A stretch of DNA of 20,394 nucleotides from an uncultured Eubacteriales bacterium (GTDB lineage Bacteria; Bacillota; Clostridia; Oscillospirales; Oscillospiraceae), in assembly GCA_900546615.1 (NCBI GenBank), contig URDJ01000044.1, forward strand, positions 1 to 20,394, in the 5' to 3' direction. The stretch's first letter is position 1, and each line of letters starts with the position of its first letter. This document shows positions 1 to 6,406 of this stretch, piece after piece. A model generated the notes under the pieces. That model was not told where the DNA came from, searched no databases, and saw nothing but the letters and a program-made list of their open reading frames with translations. Both the position numbers and the translations under genes were made by a program.

Positions 1-2
1 TT

Positions 3-53
3 TATTTCGCGGCTGCGGCCGCGAAACTCTGCGAGGCTTTTTCGACAGACTGA
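3..53 (+). CDS. C-terminal end of a possible upstream gene (partial)
   Basis: Frame 3 reads as a short Ala-rich tail (YFAAAAAKLCEAFSTD) and stops with TGA at 51-53, directly before the hairpin at 54-89. A + strand gene ending here would make that hairpin a shared terminator between convergent genes, which is a common arrangement. Only 16 codons are visible and no family can be named. The two other + frames stay open longer, so the reading frame is a guess based on the position of the stop. The GC palindrome TTTCGCGG...CCGCGAAA at 5-26 lies inside this tail. Confidence 0.35.
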   Translation, partial: YFAAAAAKLCEAFSTD

Positions 54-89
54 AAACGGGCAGCCCGGTTTTTACCGGACTGCCCGTTT
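54..89. terminator. Bidirectional hairpin terminator
   Basis: The arms AAACGGGCAGYCCGG and their complement pair across a TTTTT loop (15-bp stem with one mismatch-type position). On the - strand the stem is followed by TTTTCAGTC, immediately after the LysR stop codon at 93. On the + strand it is followed by a T-rich stretch. It most likely ends the LysR transcript and perhaps a convergent upstream gene. Confidence 0.8.
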
Positions 90-92
90 GCT

Positions 93-995
93 TTATAGTT
101 TAAATTTTTCTGCCGAGTAATACTCCCTCATACAGTCTATGAAACTAAGCAGCTCCCGGCTCGGCGCATTTTTCTTCAGCCGGGATATGCCGATCGAACG
201 ATAACAAATGGATTCGCTCAGGGGCACATACACCAGATGCGGGTCGTTGCTTACAAACTCCTTGCATCTCGATACCGGCATTATTGTCAAAAATGTCTCC
301 CCGTGCTTCGACGATATATACAATGCGTTGGCGTCGGCATCAGCGTGCATGACACAGGGCGGCTCGCTCAGCCCGGCCGCCTTATAAATGCCAGTCAGCT
401 GTATATTGAACGGATGCGATTCGGGCAGCTTCAAAAACTGCTCCCCCAACAGCTCCTCAAGGCTCACGGAGCTTCTGCCGGATAATCTGTGGGCCTTATT
501 CATCAGTACGCACAGGGCCTCGTTCACTATCACCTGCGCCTCTATACCTTCTCCCTCCACAGGAGGCGCACACAGGCTGACATCTATAACCCCGTTCAAC
601 AGCGCCCGCTTCAGCTCATTATATGACGAATACTGGCTGAGCATCATGCTGTAATTGGGGTTCTCCAGCATAAATTGCCCCACTATCAGCACTGAATGCC
701 GTATGGCCGTGCCCAGATTTATGACGTTCCTCGAGCCTTCTCTGTATTCCTCAACAGCGCCCAGCAGCTTCCGGTAATGCGCGCATATCTCCCGGACCTC
801 GGGATATATTTCCTCTCCTATCGGCGTCAGCCTGACCCCGCGGCTGCCCCTGTCGAACAGCTTTACGCCCAGCTCCGCCTCGAATCTGGCTATCGACGAG
901 CTCAATGCCGGCTGCGTCATGAACAGCTCCTCGGACGCCAGCCGGAAGCTCCCCAGCTCGGCTACTTTTAAAAAATATTCCAGTTTCTCCAGCAC
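93..995 (-). CDS. LysR-type transcriptional regulator
   Basis: The 300-residue protein has the usual LysR length. The N-terminal winged helix-turn-helix is clear: residues 1-60 include the pattern YFLKVAELGSF, then MTQPALSSSIARFE and LGVKLFDR, followed by the linker helix. Residues of about 90-295 form the LysR effector-binding domain, with no unusual insertions visible. The start is a GTG at 993-995 preceded by GAGGAGG eight bases upstream. The gene is divergent from the ferredoxin/unknown pair at 1225-2566 across a 229-bp gap that holds repeats typical of regulator sites. The simplest inference is that it controls that pair and itself. The effector is unknown. LysR family is near certain; the target is inference. 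Confidence 0.93.
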   Translation of the reverse strand: MLEKLEYFLKVAELGSFRLASEELFMTQPALSSSIARFEAELGVKLFDRGSRGVRLTPIGEEIYPEVREICAHYRKLLGAVEEYREGSRNVINLGTAIRHSVLIVGQFMLENPNYSMMLSQYSSYNELKRALLNGVIDVSLCAPPVEGEGIEAQVIVNEALCVLMNKAHRLSGRSSVSLEELLGEQFLKLPESHPFNIQLTGIYKAAGLSEPPCVMHADADANALYISSKHGETFLTIMPVSRCKEFVSNDPHLVYVPLSESICYRSIGISRLKKNAPSRELLSFIDCMREYYSAEKFKL

Positions 996-1040
996 CGCTC
1001 GCGCCTCCTCTTCCCGACGTCCAGGGCGGCAGCCCCTCCC

Positions 1041-1072
1041 TCAAGATAAGACTTTGTTATACCTTGTCTTGA
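1041..1072. promoter_or_regulatory. Inverted repeat in the LysR-gene promoter/leader
   Basis: TCAAGATAAG (1041-1050) and CTTGTCTTGA (1063-1072) are complementary except for one position, with a 12-base spacer. The spacer contains a - strand TATAAC (1056-1061), a candidate -10 box for the LysR gene. No good -35 box is visible. The site could be an autoregulatory operator or a leader hairpin. Confidence 0.4.
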
Positions 1073-1128
1073 GTTTCGAATTGGACATGTTCCGCTTTGA
1101 ATGATACAACCAAACTTGATGATAGTTA

Positions 1129-1156
1129 TTTTGTACACCGGCGCATTTTGCACACA
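1129..1156. promoter_or_regulatory. Direct repeat TTTTGYACAC, candidate LysR binding site upstream of the ferredoxin gene
   Basis: TTTTGTACACC at 1129-1139 and TTTTGCACACA at 1146-1156 are direct repeats 17 bases apart, just upstream of AT-rich -10-like sequences (TATAAA at 1157, TAATAT at 1169, TATAAA at 1178). Phased sites of this kind next to a divergent LysR gene are typical of activator binding. I cannot fix the exact promoter: TTGCAC (1148-1153) is a possible -35, but its spacing to TAATAT is only 15. Confidence 0.35.
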
Positions 1157-1224
1157 TATAAAATTGGCTAATATGCCTATAAAACGGCTGTATTGGCTCC
1201 AATAAACAGCAGGAGGAACATCAG

Positions 1225-1935
1225 ATGGTTGTAGACCAGAACAAATGCATCGGATGCGGACTGTGCAGGCCGTACTGTCCAACACAGGCCATCAGCATTC
1301 AAAACAAAAAGGCTTATATAGACCTTGACCTCTGCGTGGAGTGCGGGAATTGCCGCTTTTCCGGCGTTTGCCGCAAGGAGGCCCTCGTACAGCAGACCAT
1401 GGTGATGCCCCGCCTCATCCGCGCCATATTCAGCAATGTCAGGGAGGTGTCTCCCAACACGGGAATAAACGGCCGCGGCACCGAGGAGATGAAGACCAAC
1501 GACGTCACCGGGCGCTTCCCCGCCGGTACTATCGGCTTTGCCTGTGAAATGGGCAGGCCCTCCACCGGCTCGACGCTCTCCGACCTTCAGACCATAGCCG
1601 ACGTGTTCGTCAAGCACGGAGCAAGGCTCGAGACCGAAAACCCCACAGCCCTCATATTTGAGGAGAGCCGTCCCGGAAAGGTCAGGAAAGAGTTCCTCAA
1701 CGAGAGAGTGCTCTCAGCCATAATCGAGGGCCTGCTGGACCCAGCAGAGCTTCCCGGATTGCTTCAGGACTTGAAGGAAGCCCAGAAAAAGGTGGATACC
1801 GTATTCAGCGTGGACCTCATCGTCAGGCTGGAGAACGGCCGGAACCCGGTGACGCCCCTGCTCGAGCGTGCCGGAGCGGAGCCGAGGCCCAATGGAAAGA
1901 CCTGTATCGGTCTCGGCCATGTAAAGGAGGATTGA
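1225..1935 (+). CDS. Ferredoxin-like protein with two [4Fe-4S] motifs and a C-terminal domain I do not recognise
   Basis: Residues 1-55 are a bacterial-type ferredoxin module. The first cluster ligands are C8, C11, C14 and C18 (CIGCGLCRPYCP); the second are C37, C40, C43 and C49, with a wider last spacing (CVECGNCRFSGVC). The remaining 180 residues are soluble, have no transmembrane segment, and hold only two further cysteines (C107, C227). I do not recognise this part. An electron-transfer role is inferred from the ferredoxin module only. ATG 1225 has AGGAGG eight bases upstream. The stop overlaps the Shine-Dalgarno region of the next gene, which starts 1 base later, so the two are almost surely co-translated. 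It is divergent from the LysR gene. Confidence 0.85.
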   Translation: MVVDQNKCIGCGLCRPYCPTQAISIQNKKAYIDLDLCVECGNCRFSGVCRKEALVQQTMVMPRLIRAIFSNVREVSPNTGINGRGTEEMKTNDVTGRFPAGTIGFACEMGRPSTGSTLSDLQTIADVFVKHGARLETENPTALIFEESRPGKVRKEFLNERVLSAIIEGLLDPAELPGLLQDLKEAQKKVDTVFSVDLIVRLENGRNPVTPLLERAGAEPRPNGKTCIGLGHVKED

Positions 1936-1936
1936 A

Positions 1937-2566
1937 ATGTCTCACACCCTGCACAGAAGCGGCAGCGTCGAGAGCCTGAAAAACGATTTCCCCATGCTGG
2001 CCCTCGGAGCACGCGGATTCAATCGCGAAGGCTGCGCCGCCCGCATCTTCGAGCTTGCCGGCATAGTCGTCAAATACAGCACCGCCAATGCCGGGATCAT
2101 CGGCTTCCCGGATAAACTCACCCCGGAAAACCTCAAGGACGCACAGCCACTGTTCACAGATACCACTGTCTTCCACGCGGTCTTTACAGATGAAAAGGAA
2201 CTCGCCGCCTGCATGAAGGAGCTTCACGAGGCAGACCTCGGGATCTCCGTGGTGGTCTCCGGCCTTTTCGACAGTGTTCACTCCTGCTGTCAAAAGGCCG
2301 GACTTGAGCCGCATACGGTCAATATGTCCCTCGGAGTCTGGGGCAATACAGAGGAAAAGCTTCCTCAAGACGAGCGCATATCCCAGGTGTCCTCGATGTG
2401 CGGACACGGCATGGTACCCTTCTCCCTCGTCGAAGACGCCGCGGAAAAAGTCCGCAGCGGCAAACTCAGCCCCCACGACGCCGCGCTCCGCCTCAGCTCG
2501 TCCTGCACCTGCCACATTTTCAACCCCGAAAGAGCTGAGCGCATCCTGCGGGAGTACCTGTCCTGA
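1937..2566 (+). CDS. Hypothetical Cys/His-containing protein, partner of the ferredoxin gene
   Basis: This 209-residue soluble protein matches no family I can name. It has no signal peptide or membrane segment. Its potential metal or cluster ligands lie at C33, C92, the C117-C118 pair, C155-G-H157, and a terminal C190-T-C192-H193 motif. The C-terminal third (SSMCGHGM ... SSSCTCHIFN) looks like a conserved functional site. It starts one base after the ferredoxin stop, with AAAGGAGG ahead of ATG 1937, so the proteins are probably made in fixed ratio and may interact. A redox or metal-binding role is inference from context and cysteines. The gene is followed directly by the 41-bp palindromic repeats. 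Confidence 0.8.
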   Translation: MSHTLHRSGSVESLKNDFPMLALGARGFNREGCAARIFELAGIVVKYSTANAGIIGFPDKLTPENLKDAQPLFTDTTVFHAVFTDEKELAACMKELHEADLGISVVVSGLFDSVHSCCQKAGLEPHTVNMSLGVWGNTEEKLPQDERISQVSSMCGHGMVPFSLVEDAAEKVRSGKLSPHDAALRLSSSCTCHIFNPERAERILREYLS

Positions 2567-2576
2567 CAACAAATAT

Positions 2577-2662
2577 CCCGTGACGGGCGGCCGCCCGTCA
2601 CGGGCACAGCGGCTGTTCCTGTGACGGGCGGCCGCCCGTCTCGGGCGCAGCGGCTGTTCCTG
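2577..2662. repeat. Two tandem 41-bp palindromic repeats between convergent genes (probable terminator)
   Basis: The unit TGACGGGCGGCCGCCCGTC... occurs at 2581-2621 and again at 2622-2662 with two mismatches. Copy 1 lies in a perfect 28-base palindrome (2577-2604, CCCGTGACGGGCGG and its complement). Copy 2 keeps an 18-base palindrome (2623-2640). Each palindrome is followed by AGCGGCTGTTCCTG. The repeats sit between the unknown gene (stop 2566) and the convergent LacI gene (stop at 2667), where they can act as factor-independent or transcription-slowing hairpins. No T-tract follows, so they may instead be REP-like elements. Confidence 0.85.
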
Positions 2663-2666
2663 CGCG

Positions 2667-3647
2667 TTATCTGTGGATGAGCTGCGGGTGGAGCACATGC
2701 TCCCGAGGTTCAGTAAGCCTGTGCACCGCCATGTCTATCGCCACGTTCATGCCCATATTTGATACTTCCGTCTGCCTCAGGTCTATGACCGTCAGGCCAG
2801 CAAAAATGCGCGATATGGGCTTGTCGTAGCTCGTGCTCATGGAAATGACGTCTATGTCCTCGCCAACCCTGACCCCGGCGTCGTTCATCGCACATGCGAT
2901 GCCGAACGCCGTCATGTCATATACGCATATGATCGCTCCGGGCACGCTCTTCTCAAGCAGCAGCTTTTGCCCTACGGCATATCCGTCGTCCATGTCGTTG
3001 TTGCAGTATATGACCCTTCCGCTCAGGTCCACGCCGCGTTCCATACAGGTCTCAGACACCGCCCGTCCCCGCGTTATGGCTCCATACAGATTCGCATTCG
3101 GTATGACGAGCATGATATCGCTGCCGGCCCGCTCTGTGGCCTGAACCGCAGCCATTTTTCCCGCCTCCTCGTGATCGATTGTCACGGAGGAGTAGCCCGG
3201 CAGTTTCCTGTTCAGAAGCACGGTGGGATTTGGCGTCTGCCTGCCCGAGAGTTCCTCGAGGTCGGTCATGCTGGCGGAAACTATCACGGCGGCATCATAG
3301 CCGTCCTTCTTCCAGAGTGCCTGGTGCCGCGCAAGAAAGTCCTGCTCAAACGGCAGTAAGTTGACATCCACCGGGTTCGCCGCCATGCAGAGCGCCGAAT
3401 TCATCCCGCGTATAAAGCTGGGTATCAGCATGTCAAGATGCTTCTGAGGCCAGAACACCGCGATCTTCGGCGGGCCTCCCCTGGAAGGCTTGGGCACATA
3501 CCTGTACCCCAGTTCTTCGGCTGCCTTCATAACGAGACTGCGGGTCTCGAGCGAGATCCGCTTCTCATCCGCTCTGCCGGACATTATGTACGAGACCGTC
3601 GCGATCGACACTCCGCATTTTGCAGCTATATCCTTGAGCGTTGCCAT
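2667..3647 (-). CDS. LacI-family transcriptional regulator
   Basis: The N-terminus (TLKDIAAKCGVSIATVSY, residues 3-20) is a textbook LacI helix-turn-helix, followed by the hinge (LGYRYVPKP) and a periplasmic-binding-protein-like effector domain to residue 326. I place the start at ATG 3645-3647, because GTGAGG lies about nine bases upstream and LacI proteins begin this close to the helix-turn-helix. A GTG at 3660-3662 would add five residues and would overlap that Shine-Dalgarno sequence. The gene is divergent from the HMG-lyase operon and most likely represses it, releasing on binding of a pathway substrate or product. Sugars are the usual LacI effectors, but the neighbours here point to an organic acid or ester. 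Confidence 0.93.
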   Translation of the reverse strand: MATLKDIAAKCGVSIATVSYIMSGRADEKRISLETRSLVMKAAEELGYRYVPKPSRGGPPKIAVFWPQKHLDMLIPSFIRGMNSALCMAANPVDVNLLPFEQDFLARHQALWKKDGYDAAVIVSASMTDLEELSGRQTPNPTVLLNRKLPGYSSVTIDHEEAGKMAAVQATERAGSDIMLVIPNANLYGAITRGRAVSETCMERGVDLSGRVIYCNNDMDDGYAVGQKLLLEKSVPGAIICVYDMTAFGIACAMNDAGVRVGEDIDVISMSTSYDKPISRIFAGLTVIDLRQTEVSNMGMNVAIDMAVHRLTEPREHVLHPQLIHR

Positions 3648-3679
3648 CAGCACATTCCTCACTTCTATTTTCCAGCCTG

Positions 3680-3708
3680 ATTATAACACGGCGCTTTTGC
3701 TTAAACAA
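3680..3708 (-). promoter_or_regulatory. Promoter of the LacI-family gene
   Basis: On the - strand, TTGTTT (3703-3708) and a perfect TATAAT (3680-3685) are separated by 17 bases. The inverted repeat GCTTAAA (3699-3705) / TTTAAGC (3715-3721) overlaps the -35 box and carries CTTAA/TTAAG half-sites like those at the divergent promoter, suggesting autoregulation. Confidence 0.65.
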
Positions 3709-3808
3709 CCACAATTTAAGCATGCAATATGAGCTGCATTTTATGGGCATTTTGTCGTATGCCCCGCGTACCCATCTATGCTTTATCGACAAAATTATCT
3801 AAACCACG

Positions 3809-3837
3809 TTGACATTAAGCTAATTTTAACTTAACAT
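3809..3837 (+). promoter_or_regulatory. Promoter of the HMG-lyase/CoA-transferase operon
   Basis: TTGACA at 3809-3814 and TAACAT at 3832-3837 are separated by exactly 17 bases. This is the only strong + strand promoter in the 235-bp gap, and its start point would lie about 40 bases ahead of the GTG start at 3883. The spacer is filled by a palindromic operator candidate. Confidence 0.7.
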
Positions 3838-3867
3838 TCGCATTAATAAGCTTAATTTTAACTTAAT
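3815..3867. promoter_or_regulatory. Paired AT-rich operator candidates for the LacI-type regulator
   Basis: Two near-identical pseudo-palindromes occur: TTAAGCTAATTTTAACTTAA (3815-3834, between -35 and -10) and AAGCTTAATTTTAACTT (3848-3864, around the expected start of transcription). Their outer half-sites are AAG and CTT with an AT-rich centre that differs by one base in length. Binding at either would block the promoter at 3809-3837. The assignment to the divergent LacI protein is inference; LacI operators usually have a central CG, which is missing here. Confidence 0.5.
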
Positions 3868-3882
3868 TAGGGAGGGTTTAAT

Positions 3883-4779
3883 GTGCCAACGATAAACGTA
3901 CTTGAGGTCGGTCCGCGTGACGGCTGGCAAAATCTCAAGCAAATGCTCACTCTCCAGCAGAAGCTCGACATCATCGACCGCATCGTAGACGCGGGGGTGA
4001 GCGAGCTGGAGGTCGCCTCATTTGTAAGTCCGAAGGCCATACCTCAGATGGCGGACGCCGCAGAGGTAGCAAGGGTCTGCATTGAAAAGTACCCGCATGT
4101 GAAGCTCTATGCGCTGGCGCCGAATTTCCGCGGCGTCCAAAACGCGGTGAACGCGGGCATAAGGCACATTTCCTATGTCATTTCCGTGAGCGAGAGCCAC
4201 AACAAGGCCAATGTAAACAGAAGTCATGAGGAATCGTTTGCAGAGCTTGCGAAGATAATCGAGACCTATCCGGGCCTGGACATCTGCGTGGGCATGGCGA
4301 CCATCTTCGGCTGCCCCTTCGAGGGCATACTGCCCCTACAGAAGGGTCTGGATTTTGCGCGCAGGCTTTTTGAGATCGGTGTGCGCTCGTTCAGCATAGC
4401 CGACACCATTGGCATTGCAGACCCGAAGCAGGTGCGCGAGACCACAAAGGCCCTTCTGGACATGTATCCCGACTGCGACTGGCAGGTACACATCCACGAC
4501 ACGAGGAACATGGGCATGGTCAACACGCTGGCCGCCGTCGAATGCGGCGTAAAGACCGTTCAGTCCACACTTGGCGGTCTCGGCGGCTGTCCCTTTGCGC
4601 CCGGCGCCTCGGGGAACACGGCAACAGAAGACCTCATCTATATGCTCCACCGCATGGGATACGAGACGGGTATCGATTTTGAAAAGCTGCTCGCCGCGTC
4701 CAAGTATCAAAAGAGCTTTGTCAGCGGAGTATACAGCGGCCACCAGATGAACATAGGCGATACCGCGCCCTGCTGCTGA
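3883..4779 (+). CDS. Hydroxymethylglutaryl-CoA lyase-like enzyme (DRE-TIM metallolyase)
   Basis: HMG-CoA lyases split 3-hydroxy-3-methylglutaryl-CoA into acetyl-CoA and acetoacetate in the cytoplasm. This 298-residue protein keeps the family hallmarks: R12-D13 in VGPRDGWQN, E43, the SVSESHNKANVNRS segment, metal ligands H203 and H205 in HIHDT, the reactive C236 in GGLGGCPFAPGASGN, and N245. The loop after HDT (RNMGMVN) differs from the classical HDTYGQALAN, so another 3-hydroxy-3-alkyl dicarboxyl-CoA could be the true substrate. The start is GTG 3883 with GGAGG seven bases upstream; an ATG at 3881 is out of frame. It is the first gene of a five-gene operon, and the next gene can supply the CoA thioester. 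Lyase family certain; exact substrate open. Confidence 0.88.
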   Translation: MPTINVLEVGPRDGWQNLKQMLTLQQKLDIIDRIVDAGVSELEVASFVSPKAIPQMADAAEVARVCIEKYPHVKLYALAPNFRGVQNAVNAGIRHISYVISVSESHNKANVNRSHEESFAELAKIIETYPGLDICVGMATIFGCPFEGILPLQKGLDFARRLFEIGVRSFSIADTIGIADPKQVRETTKALLDMYPDCDWQVHIHDTRNMGMVNTLAAVECGVKTVQSTLGGLGGCPFAPGASGNTATEDLIYMLHRMGYETGIDFEKLLAASKYQKSFVSGVYSGHQMNIGDTAPCC

Positions 4780-4800
4780 GAGTCGAGAGGAGAGTTCAAA

Positions 4801-5994
4801 ATGGAAAACACCGCTTTGGGCGATATCACTGTACTGGACCTCACGAGGGTGCTGGCCGGGCCCTACTGCACCGTCATGCTGGCCGAGCTGGGCGCCAACG
4901 TGATAAAGATCGAGGTCCCCGCAAAGGGCGACGATACGCGCTCGATGGGGCCGATAAAGAACGGCGCAAGCATGTATTACGCCAACGTGAACCACGACAA
5001 GAAGGGCGTTACGCTCAATCTGAAGGCGCCCGAGGGCAAGGAGATCTTTCTGGAGCTTGTAAAGCGCGCAGACGTAGTAGTTGAGAACTATCGCCCCGGC
5101 GTTATGGACAAGCTTGGCCTTGGCTACGACACCCTTCGCAAGGTCAACGAAAGGCTCATATATGCGGCTGTCTCAGGTTTCGGCTGCTACGGGCCGAAGT
5201 CCCAGCGGCCGGGTTACGACATAATCGCCCAGGCGACCGGAGGGCTGATGAGCATAACAGGCGAGCGCGGGGGCAACCCCGTCAGAGTCGGCAACGCCAT
5301 GGGCGACGTGCTGGGAGGCATGAACCTCACTATCGGCATCCTTGCCGCGCTGCATGCAAGGATCCTTACGGGAAAGGGCCAGAGGGTGGACGTCTCGCTC
5401 GTCGACTCTGTGGTATCCAGCCTCGAAACTGGCACGCAGAGATATTTTGAATCCGGCGTCGACCCCAAGCCAATGGGCAACCGCTACGCCGCCGCCTATC
5501 CCTATGACGCTTTCCACGCCAAGGATGGCATGTTCGTCATCGGCTGCGGGAACGACAAGCTCTATCATCTGCTCTGCACCAGGGTGCTCATGCGCGAGGA
5601 TCTGCTCGAAGACCCGAGGTTCTGCACGAATGTAAAGCGCTGCGAGAACCACGAGGAGCTGAAGGTGGAAATAGAAAAGTGGAGCTCGCAGCACACGATA
5701 GACGAGGCTGTCGAGCTGATCGACGCGGCCGGAGTGCCCGCCGCCCCGATAAACACCATATCCCGAGTGGTCAAGGACGAGCATATTTCCAAGGCCAGGG
5801 AAATGTTCGTTCCGCTCCATCACCCGGTGATCGGGGACATGCTCGTGAACGGCTGCCCCGTGAAGCTTCTGGACACGATGCCGAAAATAAGCCGCCCGGC
5901 CCCGGCGCTGGGGCAGGACAACGAGCTGGTATACTCCGCGCTCGGTTATACCGATGAACAGCTGAGAGAATTCAAGGAAAAGGGAGTCATCTGA
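4801..5994 (+). CDS. Family III CoA-transferase (CaiB/BaiF type)
   Basis: Family III enzymes move CoA from one acyl-CoA to a free carboxylate through an aspartyl-CoA thioester intermediate. The 397-residue length and the motifs DLTRVLAGP (13-21), ADVVVENYRPGVMDKLGLGYD (in 90-110), YAAVSGFG and RPGYD (136-140) are typical. D169 in GNAMGD aligns with the catalytic aspartate of formyl-CoA transferase. The gene follows the HMG-lyase by 21 bases with GAGGAG before the ATG, so it most likely activates the dicarboxylic acid that the lyase then cleaves, with acetyl-CoA, acetoacetyl-CoA or succinyl-CoA as donor. Donor and acceptor cannot be read from sequence. Confidence 0.9.
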   Translation: MENTALGDITVLDLTRVLAGPYCTVMLAELGANVIKIEVPAKGDDTRSMGPIKNGASMYYANVNHDKKGVTLNLKAPEGKEIFLELVKRADVVVENYRPGVMDKLGLGYDTLRKVNERLIYAAVSGFGCYGPKSQRPGYDIIAQATGGLMSITGERGGNPVRVGNAMGDVLGGMNLTIGILAALHARILTGKGQRVDVSLVDSVVSSLETGTQRYFESGVDPKPMGNRYAAAYPYDAFHAKDGMFVIGCGNDKLYHLLCTRVLMREDLLEDPRFCTNVKRCENHEELKVEIEKWSSQHTIDEAVELIDAAGVPAAPINTISRVVKDEHISKAREMFVPLHHPVIGDMLVNGCPVKLLDTMPKISRPAPALGQDNELVYSALGYTDEQLREFKEKGVI

Positions 5995-6079
5995 CGGAAG
6001 TTATCTGCCCGCCGTACAGCAGCCGGCGCAAACGACAGGCAGGTGTAAATTTGTATCGGAAAGGAAAGGAGAAGGACCC

Positions 6080-6406
6080 ATGAATGAGAAGCAATCCCTC
6101 GAGAGCACCGATTACGACGTGAATACCGCCGGGGCCGTTGACAAGCGGCTCGAAGCCGGCAAAAAGGATGCCGTCTTCCTTCATGCCATCGGCTGGATAT
6201 TTACGATCATCGCCACCATATGGATGTATGTCTTCGGCTGCTGCGACCCCTCAGAGATGACGTATTTCCTTGGGATGCCCCTGTGGATATCCGGCGCCAT
6301 TCTGATCTATCTCGTGATGTTCGTCATCGGCATGATCTATGTCTCGAGATGGGAGGAATTCCCGCTGACTGCGCGCTTCAAGAAAAACGGAGGTGACAAG
6401 AAATGA
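6080..6406 (+). CDS. DUF997/YhdT-like small membrane protein, partner of the symporter
   Basis: The 108-residue protein has a 30-residue polar N-terminus and two membrane spans (about 31-53 and 66-89), with GMPLWISGA before the second span and WEEFPL after it. This resembles the YhdT/DUF997 family, whose genes sit directly before sodium/pantothenate-type symporters (panF). Its TGA overlaps the symporter ATG (ATGA), so translation is coupled and a complex is likely. It is longer than the roughly 80 residues I recall for YhdT because of the N-terminal tail. The 85-bp gap before it holds only a weak CGCCG/CGGCG hairpin and the Shine-Dalgarno sequence. Family call from pattern and context; function of the family is unproven. 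Confidence 0.7.
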   Translation: MNEKQSLESTDYDVNTAGAVDKRLEAGKKDAVFLHAIGWIFTIIATIWMYVFGCCDPSEMTYFLGMPLWISGAILIYLVMFVIGMIYVSRWEEFPLTARFKKNGGDKK

